A stretch of 64,000 bases of DNA, from assembly GCF_001865015.1 (NCBI RefSeq), contig NZ_MJGV01000046.1, positions 741,735 to 805,734 of the forward strand, read 5' to 3'. This stretch comes from Curtobacterium sp. MMLR14_010 (GTDB lineage Bacteria > Actinomycetota > Actinomycetes > Actinomycetales > Microbacteriaceae). The notes under the pieces are model-generated. The model did not search any database, was not told the origin of the DNA, and saw only the letters and a list, made by a program, of their open reading frames with translations. Position numbers and translations under genes: made by a program. Of this stretch, positions 32,328 to 39,778 are shown in pieces; within the stretch, counting starts at the first letter, position 1, and each line of letters begins with the position of its first letter.

Positions 32328-33836
32328 ATGGAGCGAAACCACCTCTACTACGGCGACAACCTTGAAGTGATGCGAAAGAGCATCGACTCGGAGAGCGTCG
32401 ACCTGGTGTACCTGGATCCGCCGTTCAACAGTGCTCGAAACTACAACGTCATCTTCAACCGCGTCGACCGAGCCGACTCGGAGGCTTCCGCGCAAATCGA
32501 AGCGTTCGAGGATACTTGGACTTGGACGCCCGAGACGGACCGCCAGTACGACAAATACGTTAACGGCGAATTACCTCCAAAAGTTTCCGACACGCTTGTA
32601 GCAATGCGAACGCTTTTGGGAGAGAACGACGCATCCGCCTACCTCGTGAACATGGCACCGCGGCTTGTCGAACTCCACCGCGTCTTGAAGCCCACCGGCT
32701 CCGTCTACCTACACTGTGACCCGACGATGAGTCACTACTTGAAGATCCTGCTTGACGCGATCTTCGGACCGAAGCAGTTCCGCAACGAGATAATCTGGCA
32801 CTACAGCGGATGGAACAAGAAGCTCAAGGCTCATTACGAGCGTCGTCACGACGTGATCCTTTCTTATTCAAAGTCCGACGCGCTCGCGTTCAACTCTGTC
32901 ACCCAGCCCTGGCTTTCGAAAGAACAGTACCTGACCACACGAAAGCAAAAGCTGCACCGTGAGGAGGACGGCCGCGAATATGTAATGAGCGACCGCGGAG
33001 GCGGCCAGCGGATCAAGCGGTACATCGAAGAAGCGATGGCGTACGGGCGACCGATGGACGACGTATGGACGATCGACAAGCTGAATAATTCGTCCGCGGA
33101 AGCCCTCGGTTACCCCACACAAAAGCCCCTTGCTCTTCTAGAACGAATCATCTTAAGCGCTACAAAACCCGGGGACGTGATCCTCGATCCGTTCTGTGGC
33201 TGCGGTACTTCGGTAGACGCCGCTGAGAAGCTCGGGCGACGTTGGCTAGGCATTGATATCACGTATATCGCCATTGACCTCATCGAGAAGCGACTGGTGA
33301 GCACCTATGGCGAGGATATCGAGGACTCCTTTGTCGTCTCGGGTATCCCGCACGACAAGGCTGCAGCTTTTGCACTCTTCAAGAAGAACCCGTTCGACTT
33401 CGAACGCTGGGCGGTATCGATGATCGGAGCTCAACCCAACGCGAAGCAGGTCGGTGATAAGGGAATCGACGGTGTCGCGCGCTTCCCTCTCGGACCGAAG
33501 GGTCAGTACGGCCGGATTCTTGCCTCCGTCAAGGGCGGCAAGCAACTGAATCCGGCGATGGTGCGCGACCTCGTCGGCACGGTGGAAACCCAGAAGGCGG
33601 AACTTGGAGTGCTTATTACTCTGAGTGAACCCACAAAGGGCATGATAGACGCGGTCAATCATGCCGGGAATTACACACACCCGGCAAATGGTCAGGTGTA
33701 CCGCAAGATTCAGATAATCACCGTCCCCGAGCTTCTCAGCGGGAAAAGACTTATCCTGCCCCCGACGCTACTTCCGTACATTCAGGCGCAGCGCAAGACC
33801 GCAACGCAGGAAGAATTCACCCTTTGGGACCACTGA
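32328..33836 (+). CDS. Fused DNA methyltransferase and Mrr-like restriction nuclease
   Basis: The 502-residue protein opens MERNHLYYGDNLEVMRK; catalytic motif IV is LVYLDPPFNSARNYN (residues 27-41). It continues with VHRVLKPTGSVYLHCDP-like motifs and SAM-binding motif I LDPFCGCGTSVDAAEKLGRR at about 284-303. Motif IV before motif I marks the beta class of N4-cytosine/N6-adenine methyltransferases. Residues about 360-480 add a second domain: GDKGIDGVARF, then GRILASVKGGKQLNPAMVRDL and VETQKAELGVLITLSEPTKGM. The D...xVK core is the PD-(D/E)xK arrangement of Mrr-type nucleases. One chain would thus modify and cut DNA. Its GC is clearly below that of the neighbours, indicating transfer from another source. 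ATG 32328 begins the conserved part. Confidence 0.85.
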   Translation: MERNHLYYGDNLEVMRKSIDSESVDLVYLDPPFNSARNYNVIFNRVDRADSEASAQIEAFEDTWTWTPETDRQYDKYVNGELPPKVSDTLVAMRTLLGENDASAYLVNMAPRLVELHRVLKPTGSVYLHCDPTMSHYLKILLDAIFGPKQFRNEIIWHYSGWNKKLKAHYERRHDVILSYSKSDALAFNSVTQPWLSKEQYLTTRKQKLHREEDGREYVMSDRGGGQRIKRYIEEAMAYGRPMDDVWTIDKLNNSSAEALGYPTQKPLALLERIILSATKPGDVILDPFCGCGTSVDAAEKLGRRWLGIDITYIAIDLIEKRLVSTYGEDIEDSFVVSGIPHDKAAAFALFKKNPFDFERWAVSMIGAQPNAKQVGDKGIDGVARFPLGPKGQYGRILASVKGGKQLNPAMVRDLVGTVETQKAELGVLITLSEPTKGMIDAVNHAGNYTHPANGQVYRKIQIITVPELLSGKRLILPPTLLPYIQAQRKTATQEEFTLWDH

Positions 33837-33851
33837 CCCTCTGACTCTGCT

Positions 33852-33893
33852 GAAGGCCGCGCCTTCCGTTGAAGCGGCCTTCGGTTTTGCTTT
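33852..33893 (+). terminator. Terminator after methyltransferase-nuclease gene
   Basis: GAAGGCCGC (33852-33860) pairs with GCGGCCTTC (33874-33882), followed by GGTTTTGCTTT, a classic intrinsic terminator 16 bp behind the stop. Confidence 0.88.
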
Positions 33894-34161
33894 CAGGGAA
33901 GCACCGTCAGCTCTCCCTCCGGCGGCCCGCGACGGAGGGAGGCGCAGCGACAGCACTTGTTTACCTAGCAATTCATTGCCTCAGTCCCACACTCCCATTT
34001 GTGGCAACTGCCCTGTTACGGAAGCGGTCAGACTTCGCGACCAGCTGCAACTCACCTCTGCCGTGCATTCGGTAGCGCGGACGCCAAACATCGAAGAGGT
34101 ACGTCGGGGCGCATCGTCGCGAGGGTCAAGTACGGCGCCTTGCGCGACGGGGCACCAGTCC
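33894..34161. other. Gap without a supported gene
   Basis: No frame with coding character on either strand. It lies between the methyltransferase terminator and the 3' element of the next minus-strand gene. Confidence 0.5.
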
Positions 34162-34234
34162 GACAATCGCTAGAAAGGCACCTCGGGCACGGACTACGAC
34201 CCCGCCTGGGGATACCACAACGCAGGCGTTTCGT
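34162..34234 (-). repeat. Island 3' element, copy 1
   Basis: Shares with 35373-35447 the ordered blocks GACAATCGC, CCTCG.GCACG, CCTGGGGA and GGCGTTTCGT, at nearly equal spacing. It lies 14 bp beyond the stop of the minus-strand gene 34248-34682, so it probably forms the 3' end or terminator of that transcript. Confidence 0.65.
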
Positions 34235-34247
34235 GTCCTCTCGACGC

Positions 34248-34682
34248 TCAGCGCTCCTCGCGGTACTCGTCGAGCAAGCGCCTCATCGTGTCCGGTTCAT
34301 AAGGGAAGAGCTCGTTCGCATCGTCAAGCGCTTCCTTGACTTCCGGCCGCTTGTAAAGGATGCGTGCCTCTTCGTAGTGGGGAGTCTGAAGGCGCCGGAA
34401 CACATCGACCCACTCATCGAGGTCCGCTACGCGAACAGGGATGCTCCCTGGCCCCATAAGAGGTCCGTAGCTGAGGAAGGCCAGCAGGCGAACCTGACCG
34501 TCCGGGCCGGTGACTTCGCTCAGTTCAGCGGTAGCCTGACTGTTGTCAACGTCGCATTGGCCCTTGTGAACGATCCGGAAGTTACTCTTTCGTTCACCGT
34601 TATCCCAGACAAGCAGCCCCTTGCTCGGCGACTCGATCGCATCGCCACACTCGTCACAGATCCATGAGTTTATCGTGTCCAC
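34248..34682 (-). CDS. Unknown protein with N-terminal CxxC motif
   Basis: The 144-residue acidic protein begins DTINSWICDECGDAIESPSK; with WICDECG and FRIVHKGQCDVDN it may bind one zinc. Then come VRLLAFLSYGPLMGPGSIPV and a helical acidic C-terminus LYKRPEVKEALDDANELFPY. AAGGAGGG directly upstream of GTG 34682 supports the start strongly. No family recognised. In genomic islands, such zinc-ribbon small proteins are often nucleic-acid-related or defence accessory proteins, but nothing here shows which. Confidence 0.65.
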   Translation of the reverse strand: MDTINSWICDECGDAIESPSKGLLVWDNGERKSNFRIVHKGQCDVDNSQATAELSEVTGPDGQVRLLAFLSYGPLMGPGSIPVRVADLDEWVDVFRRLQTPHYEEARILYKRPEVKEALDDANELFPYEPDTMRRLLDEYREER

Positions 34683-35006
34683 GTACCCTCCTTGGTAGCG
34701 GAAGTGAGCATATCGGGCCGCGCTACGCCGCCGTGTCTTCTTCAGTGCCGCACCGCAAATTCATCGTGAGACAACCGCGGTCTCGACCGCTCCCGCCACC
34801 GTGGCCATTGCTTCAGGCCCGGCGTCAGAGAGGCGGATGCGGGGCAACTTCCGCACCTCGGTGGCCGGAAGGGCGGATCGGCAGAGCCTCGATGATCAGC
34901 CCACGGGCAAGGCTCGCTGTGGTAGCTGCACTACGAAGGCCCACTCGCATTCAGCGGTGGGGCACTCTCGCATTGTGACGTCGGTGGCAGTCGCCAAGCT
35001 CGGCGC
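34683..35006. other. Divergent intergenic region of the island
   Basis: About 320 bp without a supported gene, holding the promoter of the minus-strand gene 34248-34682 and of the plus-strand gene at 35007. No further repeat or motif was recognised. Confidence 0.5.
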
Positions 35007-35291
35007 ATGGCACGCCGACGCTCTGACCGCTTCCAGCCTCCGGTGACCGGGACCCCCTTCAGCCTCTCCCCGGAGGCGTACGGGGGCCCGGTCGTCGGCG
35101 CTGAGCTCCTGCCCGTCCGCACGTACGTCCAGACGCCGGACGGGCTCTTCCGCGTGGACGGGGTCGCGGTCTCGCAGACCCCGGACGCGGTCCTCGTGCG
35201 CTGGGATCGCGACGACGGGTTGACGCTCGACGCCTGGGTCTGGAGCGCTGGCGTGAAGCACAAAAGGGGCCCGTCCCGCGTGAGCGAGTAG
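35007..35291 (+). CDS. Small beta-rich hypothetical protein
   Basis: The 94-residue protein reads GTPFSLSPEAYGGPVVGAEL, then VRTYVQTPDGLFRVDGVAVS and DAVLVRWDRDDGLTLDAWVW, ending KHKRGPSRVSE. The alternating pattern of hydrophobic residues suggests a small beta barrel. No ribosome-binding site stands out before ATG 35007. Not recognised. Confidence 0.5.
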   Translation: MARRRSDRFQPPVTGTPFSLSPEAYGGPVVGAELLPVRTYVQTPDGLFRVDGVAVSQTPDAVLVRWDRDDGLTLDAWVWSAGVKHKRGPSRVSE

Positions 35292-35372
35292 GGACCACTG
35301 TTCGCTGCATCGGCGAGGGTGTCGAAGGAGATGGCCGATCTTCTTTGGTCCCCGCACGCCCAAGACCGCTCT

Positions 35373-35447
35373 GACAATCGCCAGCAAAACGCCTCGCGCA
35401 CGATCACGCCCTCACCCTGGGGACGACCCGGGACCGGGGCGTTTCGT
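35373..35447 (-). repeat. Island 3' element, copy 2
   Basis: Diverged second copy of 34162-34234, again a few bases behind the end of a minus-strand reading frame (35453-35632). In this copy AAACGCC and GGCGTTT can pair across the element. Confidence 0.65.
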
Positions 35448-35452
35448 CGTTG

Positions 35453-35632
35453 TCAGGCGCGCCAGCGCCGAGCTTTCTCCAGCGCCGCCTCGGCAATCCA
35501 TCAACTCACGGCCGCGGTCCCGTCGCGCTTCGAGACTTCGGCGATCTCGGCGAGCTCGCTGTCGGCGAGCCGGACGCATTGGGGCTTGAGCTTGTCGTTG
35601 TCGGGCAGCAATCGAAACGCCGACCGTCGCAT
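35453..35632 (-). pseudogene. Ribbon-helix-helix-like small protein with in-frame stop
   Basis: From ATG 35632 the frame reads KPQCVRLADSELAEIAEVSK then RDGTAAVS, a TGA (35503-35501), and continues in the same frame WIAEAALEKARRWRA to a second TGA. Together it spells the usual pattern of small CopG/MobC-type DNA-binding proteins (V-R-L-x-D-x-E followed by VSxWIxxAALxKARR). The internal TGA replaces about one residue between VS and WI, so this looks like a one-mutation pseudogene, or a truncated 43-residue product. Confidence 0.55.
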
Positions 35633-35732
35633 CCCCACGACCTACTCCGACGAGTCCTACGTGATCGGCTGGGCGCCGAGGCCGCTCCTGGACGAAGCCG
35701 ACGACTACCTCGTCGCCGCGTAGGATCGCGGC

Positions 35733-35822
35733 ATGGAAACCCTGACGCTGATCGTCTCCGTCGCCGCCTTTGCCGTCTCGCTCGCCGCCTTCCGCGCAGC
35801 GGCCCGAGGAGCTCGCCGATAG
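35733..35822 (+). CDS. Very small membrane peptide
   Basis: Twenty-nine residues: ETLTLIVSVAAFAVSLAAFR followed by AAARGARR. One hydrophobic helix and a positively charged end, like toxin-type or phage accessory peptides. It is followed by a terminator hairpin at 35872. No ribosome-binding site is obvious. Confidence 0.4.
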   Translation: METLTLIVSVAAFAVSLAAFRAAARGARR

Positions 35823-35871
35823 TAGCCGTCGACGAGCGGACCACGCGATGGATCGACCCGCCCGAACCCGA

Positions 35872-35901
35872 AAGCCCCTGACCCTGCCCGGTCGGGGGCT
35901 T
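35872..35901 (+). terminator. Terminator hairpin in the island
   Basis: AAGCCCCTGACC (35872-35883) pairs with GGTCGGGGGCTT (35890-35901) with one mismatch, followed by CATTCTAT. Confidence 0.75.
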
Positions 35902-35928
35902 CATTCTATCCTGAGGTAATCTCGCGCC

Positions 35929-36165
35929 ATGGCTATCACGAACCGCCCTTATGACGACAACAAGATCGTCGAGTTGACCAAGTCACTGGATCCGAGCACA
36001 GAGCTCCTCGGCGAACCAGTGGTGTCGAGCGTGCAAGTCGGCTACGCAGACCGCGACCGCGTGAATAAGTGGATCGAGTATGCCGAGGTCAGCTGGACCA
36101 CTACCGTGCGCGTCCTGCCTGAGAAGGCGTCGGAGATTCTCGACCAGGCTTCGCTCAATAACTAG
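35929..36165 (+). CDS. Small hypothetical protein next to attR
   Basis: The 78-residue protein reads AITNRPYDDNKIVELTKSLD, then VSSVQVGYADRDRVNKWIEY and VSWTTTVRVLPEKASEILDQ. It is a plausible small alpha/beta protein with lower GC than the chromosome. No family recognised. A terminator follows directly, then attR, so it is the last gene of the element. Confidence 0.6.
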   Translation: MAITNRPYDDNKIVELTKSLDPSTELLGEPVVSSVQVGYADRDRVNKWIEYAEVSWTTTVRVLPEKASEILDQASLNN

Positions 36166-36177
36166 CCCCACCCGAAA

Positions 36178-36208
36178 AGAGCCCGGCCGTTCTCCACGGC
36201 CGGGCTCT
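36178..36208. terminator. Terminator at the right end of the element
   Basis: AGAGCCCGGCCGT (36178-36190) pairs perfectly with ACGGCCGGGCTCT (36196-36208) around TCTCC. It faces both the last element gene and putA, and now serves as putA terminator in place of the displaced one. Confidence 0.85.
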
Positions 36209-36210
36209 GC

Positions 36211-39200
36211 TCACAGAGCGTCCGCCAGAGCGCACACCGCACTGTTGGGCGTGCCGAAGCGGTTCGCCGTGATGGACACCGCCTGCTCGCGGAGGAAGGG
36301 CAGCATCTCGATCCGCCCGGCCTCGGTCACCGGCTCCGCGTAGACCGCCACGTCGGGGCGACCGTCGACCGCCTCGTACAGGGCCGACGCCGAGCCGCCG
36401 ATGAGCCGCACGCGGGTCGACGGGCCTCGGGCGACACGGGCACCGAACGCCGAGTCGGACTCCGACGACGTGGCCGACCGGACGATCGGCAGCGCGGCGA
36501 TCGCAGCCGGGACGGTCCCCGTCGACGAGACGTCGATCGTCGTCCCGGCACGGAGCGCGGCGGCGACGACCCGGACCAGGGACTCGACGTCATCCGGCTC
36601 AGAGGATGCCAGTCGCACGTGCACGCCCGGGAACGGCAGGTACCGTGCGATGTTCCGTTCGGCCGACAGCCCGGACACGTCCACCGCGGCGCCGAAGACC
36701 GACGTCCACGCCAGCTCGTCCGAGGCCAGCGCCCGGGACAGCGCCGGGGAGGAGACACCGGCGGCACGGACGAACGCCGACACGGCCGCCGAAACCGGAG
36801 CACCGGCGGTGGCGTCGGCAGGTGCCCACGACCCGAGCCCGACCAGGTAGTTCAGCCCACCGGCCTTGGTGCCCGCACCGACGGCCGACTTCTTCCACCC
36901 GCCGAACGGCTGCCGGCGCACGATCGCCCCGGTGATGCTGCGGTTCACGTAGAGGTTGCCGGCCTCGATGCGGGACAGCCACGTGCCGATCTCCGCCGGG
37001 TCGAGGGAGTGCAGGCCCGAGGTCAGGCCGTAGTCGACCTCGTTGACGATGTCGATCGCCTCGTCGAGGGTCGCGGCGCGCATGACGCCGAGCACTGGGC
37101 CGAAGTACTCCGTGCGGTGGAACGCCGACCCGCGGGCGACACCACCGCGGACCCCGGGGCTCCAGAGCTTGCCGGTGTCGTCGAGCTTCCGCGGGCGGAC
37201 AGCCCAGGACTCCCCCGCGCCGAGCGTCGTCAGGCCGTCGAGCAGCTTGCCCGCGGCCGGTTCGACGATCGGTCCCATCTGCGAGGTCGGGTCCGTCGGG
37301 TAGCCGACGGTCATCGAGGACACGGCGTCGACGAGCTGCGAGTGGAAGCGGCGCGAGCGGGCGACGGACCCGACGAGCACGACGAGCGACGCGGCCGAGC
37401 ACTTCTGGCCGGCGTGCCCGAACGCCGACGCGACGACGTCCTTGACGGCGAGGTCGAGGTCGGCGGACGGCGTGACGATGATCGCGTTCTTGCCCGACGT
37501 CTCGGCGAGGAGCGGCAGGTCCTTGCGGAACGACCGGAACAGCGACGCGGTCTCGTAGGCGCCGGTCAGGATCACGCGGTCGACGAGCGGCGAGGCGACC
37601 AACGTCGAACCCAGGTCGGCCTCCGAGACGTCGACGAACGCGAGCACGTCCGCGGGGGCACCCATGGCGTCCAGCGCGGTGTCGATGACCGACGCCAGCA
37701 CCGCACCGCTGCGGGCGGCCGGCGGCGCGGGCTTCAGCACGACGGCGGACCCGGCTGCCAGGGCGGCGAGCGTCGACCCGGCGGGGATCGCCACGGGGAA
37801 GTTCCACGGCGGGGCGACCAGGGTCAGCGCTGCCGGGGAGAAGGTGGCGCCGTCGACCTCGTCGAGCGCCGCGGCCATGTCGCCGTAGAAGTGGGCGAAG
37901 TCGATCGCCTCGGAGACCTCGGGGTCGGCCTGGTCGATCGTCTTCCCGGTCTCGGAGGCCATCACCTCGATGAGGGCCGCACGGTTGGCCTCGAGCGCGT
38001 CGCCGACGGCGTGGAGCACCGCACCACGCGCCGCCCCTGACCAGGTCCCCCAGACGGCACCCGCGCTGCGGACGCGCTGCAGCACCGAGGTGAGCTGCGC
38101 GTCGGACGTCAGCCGAGCCTCCTGGACGCCCCGGACCCCGAGCGTCGACGACGCGATCCGCTCGGTGATGGCCGCACCCCAGGCGCGGGTGGCGGCGACC
38201 GAGGGGTCGCTGTCCGGGGTGTTCTCGAAGTGACCGGGGGTCGGACGGCCGACGGCCGCGTAGCGGTCGGCGACGCGGTGCGACTCCGGGACGGCGAGCC
38301 CGTCCGGTCGCGACAGCGGTTCCAGGGACGCCCGGAACCGGGACTCCTCGCGGGCGAACAGCGACGGCGACGCGTGCAGCGAGAAGACCGCGGACATGAA
38401 GTTGTCCTGCGAGGCGCCCTCCTCCAGTCGGCGGATGAGGTAGGCGATCGCGACGTCGAACTCGCCCGGGTGGACGACCGGCGTGTACAGCAGCAGCGAC
38501 CCGACGGTCCTGCGCACCGCGGCGGCCTGCCCCTGGGCCATGCCGAGCAGCATCTCGAACTCGATGCCGTTGCGCACTCCGCGCTCACCGGCCAGCAGCC
38601 AGGCGTGCGCGACGTCGAACAGGTTGTGGCCGGCGACACCGACGCGGACGTTCGCCACGCGGTCGGGCGTCAGCGCCCAGTCGAGCACCCGCTTGTAGTT
38701 CGTGTCCGAGTCCTGCTTCGTGTGCCAGGTCGCGAGCGGCCAGCCGTGGACCGAGGCCTCGACCTGCTCCATCGGCAGGTTCGCGCCCTTGACCAGGCGC
38801 ACCTTGATGCCGGCGCCACCGCGGGCGCGACGGGCGGCGGACCACTCCTGCAGGTGCTGCATCGCGGCGAGCGCGTCCGGCAGGTAGGCCTGCAGCACGA
38901 TCCCGGCTTCGAGCCCCAGGAACGCCGGCTCGTCGAGGAGCTTCGTGAAGACCGCGATCGTCAGGTCGAGGTCCTTGAACTCCTCCATGTCGAGGTTGAT
39001 GAACTTCGCCGGATCGGAGGATGCGGCGCGGGCGAAGAGCGGGCGCAGTTTGTCGACGATGTCGTCGACGGCGTGGTCGAAGGCCCACGGCGAGTGCGGG
39101 TGCACGGTCGAGGAGACCTTGATCGACACGTAGTCGACGTCGGGGCGCGCGAGCAGCTTGTGGGTGCCCTCGAGCCGTCGGGCCGCCTCGCCCTCGCCGA

Positions 39201-39696
39201 GGACGGCCTCGCCGAGCAGGTTCACGTTGAGGCGGACGCCGTCCTGCTTGATCTTCGCGATCGCGGGACCGAGCTTCGCGTCGGTCGCGTCGACGATGAG
39301 GTGGCCGACCATGTTCCGCAGCACGCGTCGGGCGACGGGGACGACGACACCCGGGAGGCTCGGCGCGAGTCCGCCACCGAGGCGCACCAGACCACGGAGC
39401 GCGCTGGGCAGGAAGCCGGGTGCGTCCGGCGCGATGGCGCGCAGCTTCCGCGCGGCGACGCCGAGGTCCTCCGGTCGGACGACCCCGTCGACGAACCCGA
39501 CGGCGAACGCGAGGCCCTTCGGGTCGGCGAGCACACCGGCGAGCTGCTTCGCCGAGCCGTCGACCGGGTGGGTCTCGGCCTCGGCCAGCCACTGCCGGAC
39601 GAGGGCGACGGACTCGTCGGCGAGTCCGGCGTGGTCGGTGGCGGATGCGCGGTCGGTCGTGGTCGCTGCGTCGTTGCGCGGCTGGACGTCGGTCAT
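36211..39696 (-). CDS. putA: PutA: proline dehydrogenase / glutamate semialdehyde dehydrogenase
   Basis: The 1161-residue protein oxidises proline to glutamate in two steps. The N-terminal TIM-barrel PRODH part contains VRLNVNLLGEAVLGEGEAAR, DYVSIKVSSTVHPHSPWAFD, FINLDMEEFKDLDLT and IKVRLVKGANLPMEQ. The aldehyde dehydrogenase part contains LVAPPWNFPVAIPAGSTLAA, LAETSGKNAIIVTP (about 730), the catalytic Cys in FGHAGQKCSAAS (about 764) and NRSITGAIVRRQPFGGWKKS. No N-terminal DNA-binding domain is present, so regulation is by another protein, probably the divergent LysR. The last ten residues (SAVCALADAL) come from the integrated element instead of the native HLTDDLI; catalytic parts are untouched, so the enzyme is probably still active. 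Confidence 0.95.
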   Translation of the reverse strand: MTDVQPRNDAATTTDRASATDHAGLADESVALVRQWLAEAETHPVDGSAKQLAGVLADPKGLAFAVGFVDGVVRPEDLGVAARKLRAIAPDAPGFLPSALRGLVRLGGGLAPSLPGVVVPVARRVLRNMVGHLIVDATDAKLGPAIAKIKQDGVRLNVNLLGEAVLGEGEAARRLEGTHKLLARPDVDYVSIKVSSTVHPHSPWAFDHAVDDIVDKLRPLFARAASSDPAKFINLDMEEFKDLDLTIAVFTKLLDEPAFLGLEAGIVLQAYLPDALAAMQHLQEWSAARRARGGAGIKVRLVKGANLPMEQVEASVHGWPLATWHTKQDSDTNYKRVLDWALTPDRVANVRVGVAGHNLFDVAHAWLLAGERGVRNGIEFEMLLGMAQGQAAAVRRTVGSLLLYTPVVHPGEFDVAIAYLIRRLEEGASQDNFMSAVFSLHASPSLFAREESRFRASLEPLSRPDGLAVPESHRVADRYAAVGRPTPGHFENTPDSDPSVAATRAWGAAITERIASSTLGVRGVQEARLTSDAQLTSVLQRVRSAGAVWGTWSGAARGAVLHAVGDALEANRAALIEVMASETGKTIDQADPEVSEAIDFAHFYGDMAAALDEVDGATFSPAALTLVAPPWNFPVAIPAGSTLAALAAGSAVVLKPAPPAARSGAVLASVIDTALDAMGAPADVLAFVDVSEADLGSTLVASPLVDRVILTGAYETASLFRSFRKDLPLLAETSGKNAIIVTPSADLDLAVKDVVASAFGHAGQKCSAASLVVLVGSVARSRRFHSQLVDAVSSMTVGYPTDPTSQMGPIVEPAAGKLLDGLTTLGAGESWAVRPRKLDDTGKLWSPGVRGGVARGSAFHRTEYFGPVLGVMRAATLDEAIDIVNEVDYGLTSGLHSLDPAEIGTWLSRIEAGNLYVNRSITGAIVRRQPFGGWKKSAVGAGTKAGGLNYLVGLGSWAPADATAGAPVSAAVSAFVRAAGVSSPALSRALASDELAWTSVFGAAVDVSGLSAERNIARYLPFPGVHVRLASSEPDDVESLVRVVAAALRAGTTIDVSSTGTVPAAIAALPIVRSATSSESDSAFGARVARGPSTRVRLIGGSASALYEAVDGRPDVAVYAEPVTEAGRIEMLPFLREQAVSITANRFGTPNSAVCALADAL
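36245..36258. other. attR, hybrid attachment site
   Basis: TTGGGC-GT-GCCGAA: element half-site on the left, putA half-site on the right, joined at the central GT (36251-36252). Paired with attL at 27326-27339. Confidence 0.85.
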
Positions 39697-39778
39697 GGGA
39701 TCAGTGTGTCGCTCGCGCTTCCGGTAGCGGAAGCAACTCTTCCTGATGTGTTCCGTTCAGGTGAACTACCCTTTCGTC

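Larger units (their letters stand above)
27332..36251. mobile_element. Integrated element of about 8.92 kb in putA
   Basis: Bounded by two hybrid sites with the same 8-bp centre (GGCGTGCC) in direct orientation and carrying a large serine integrase 36 bp inside the left end. Contents: integrase, possible origin/operator inverted repeat, two zinc-binding mini-proteins, a P22-type coat protein, a methyltransferase-nuclease, and several small unknown genes on both strands. Portal, terminase, tail and lysis genes are not visible. Codon use and GC vary sharply inside it, lowest in the methyltransferase gene. Best described as a phage satellite or strongly reduced prophage. Confidence 0.85.

Noticed and set aside
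35319-35723. Plus-strand frame of 134 codons in the element
   Set aside because: It is antisense to the ribbon-helix-helix-like pseudogene and its 3' element, which explain the sequence better; its first half looks random.
27301-36258. tRNA gene as integration target
   Set aside because: No tRNA-like fold is found at either end; the target is the 3' end of putA as shown by the restored reading frame.
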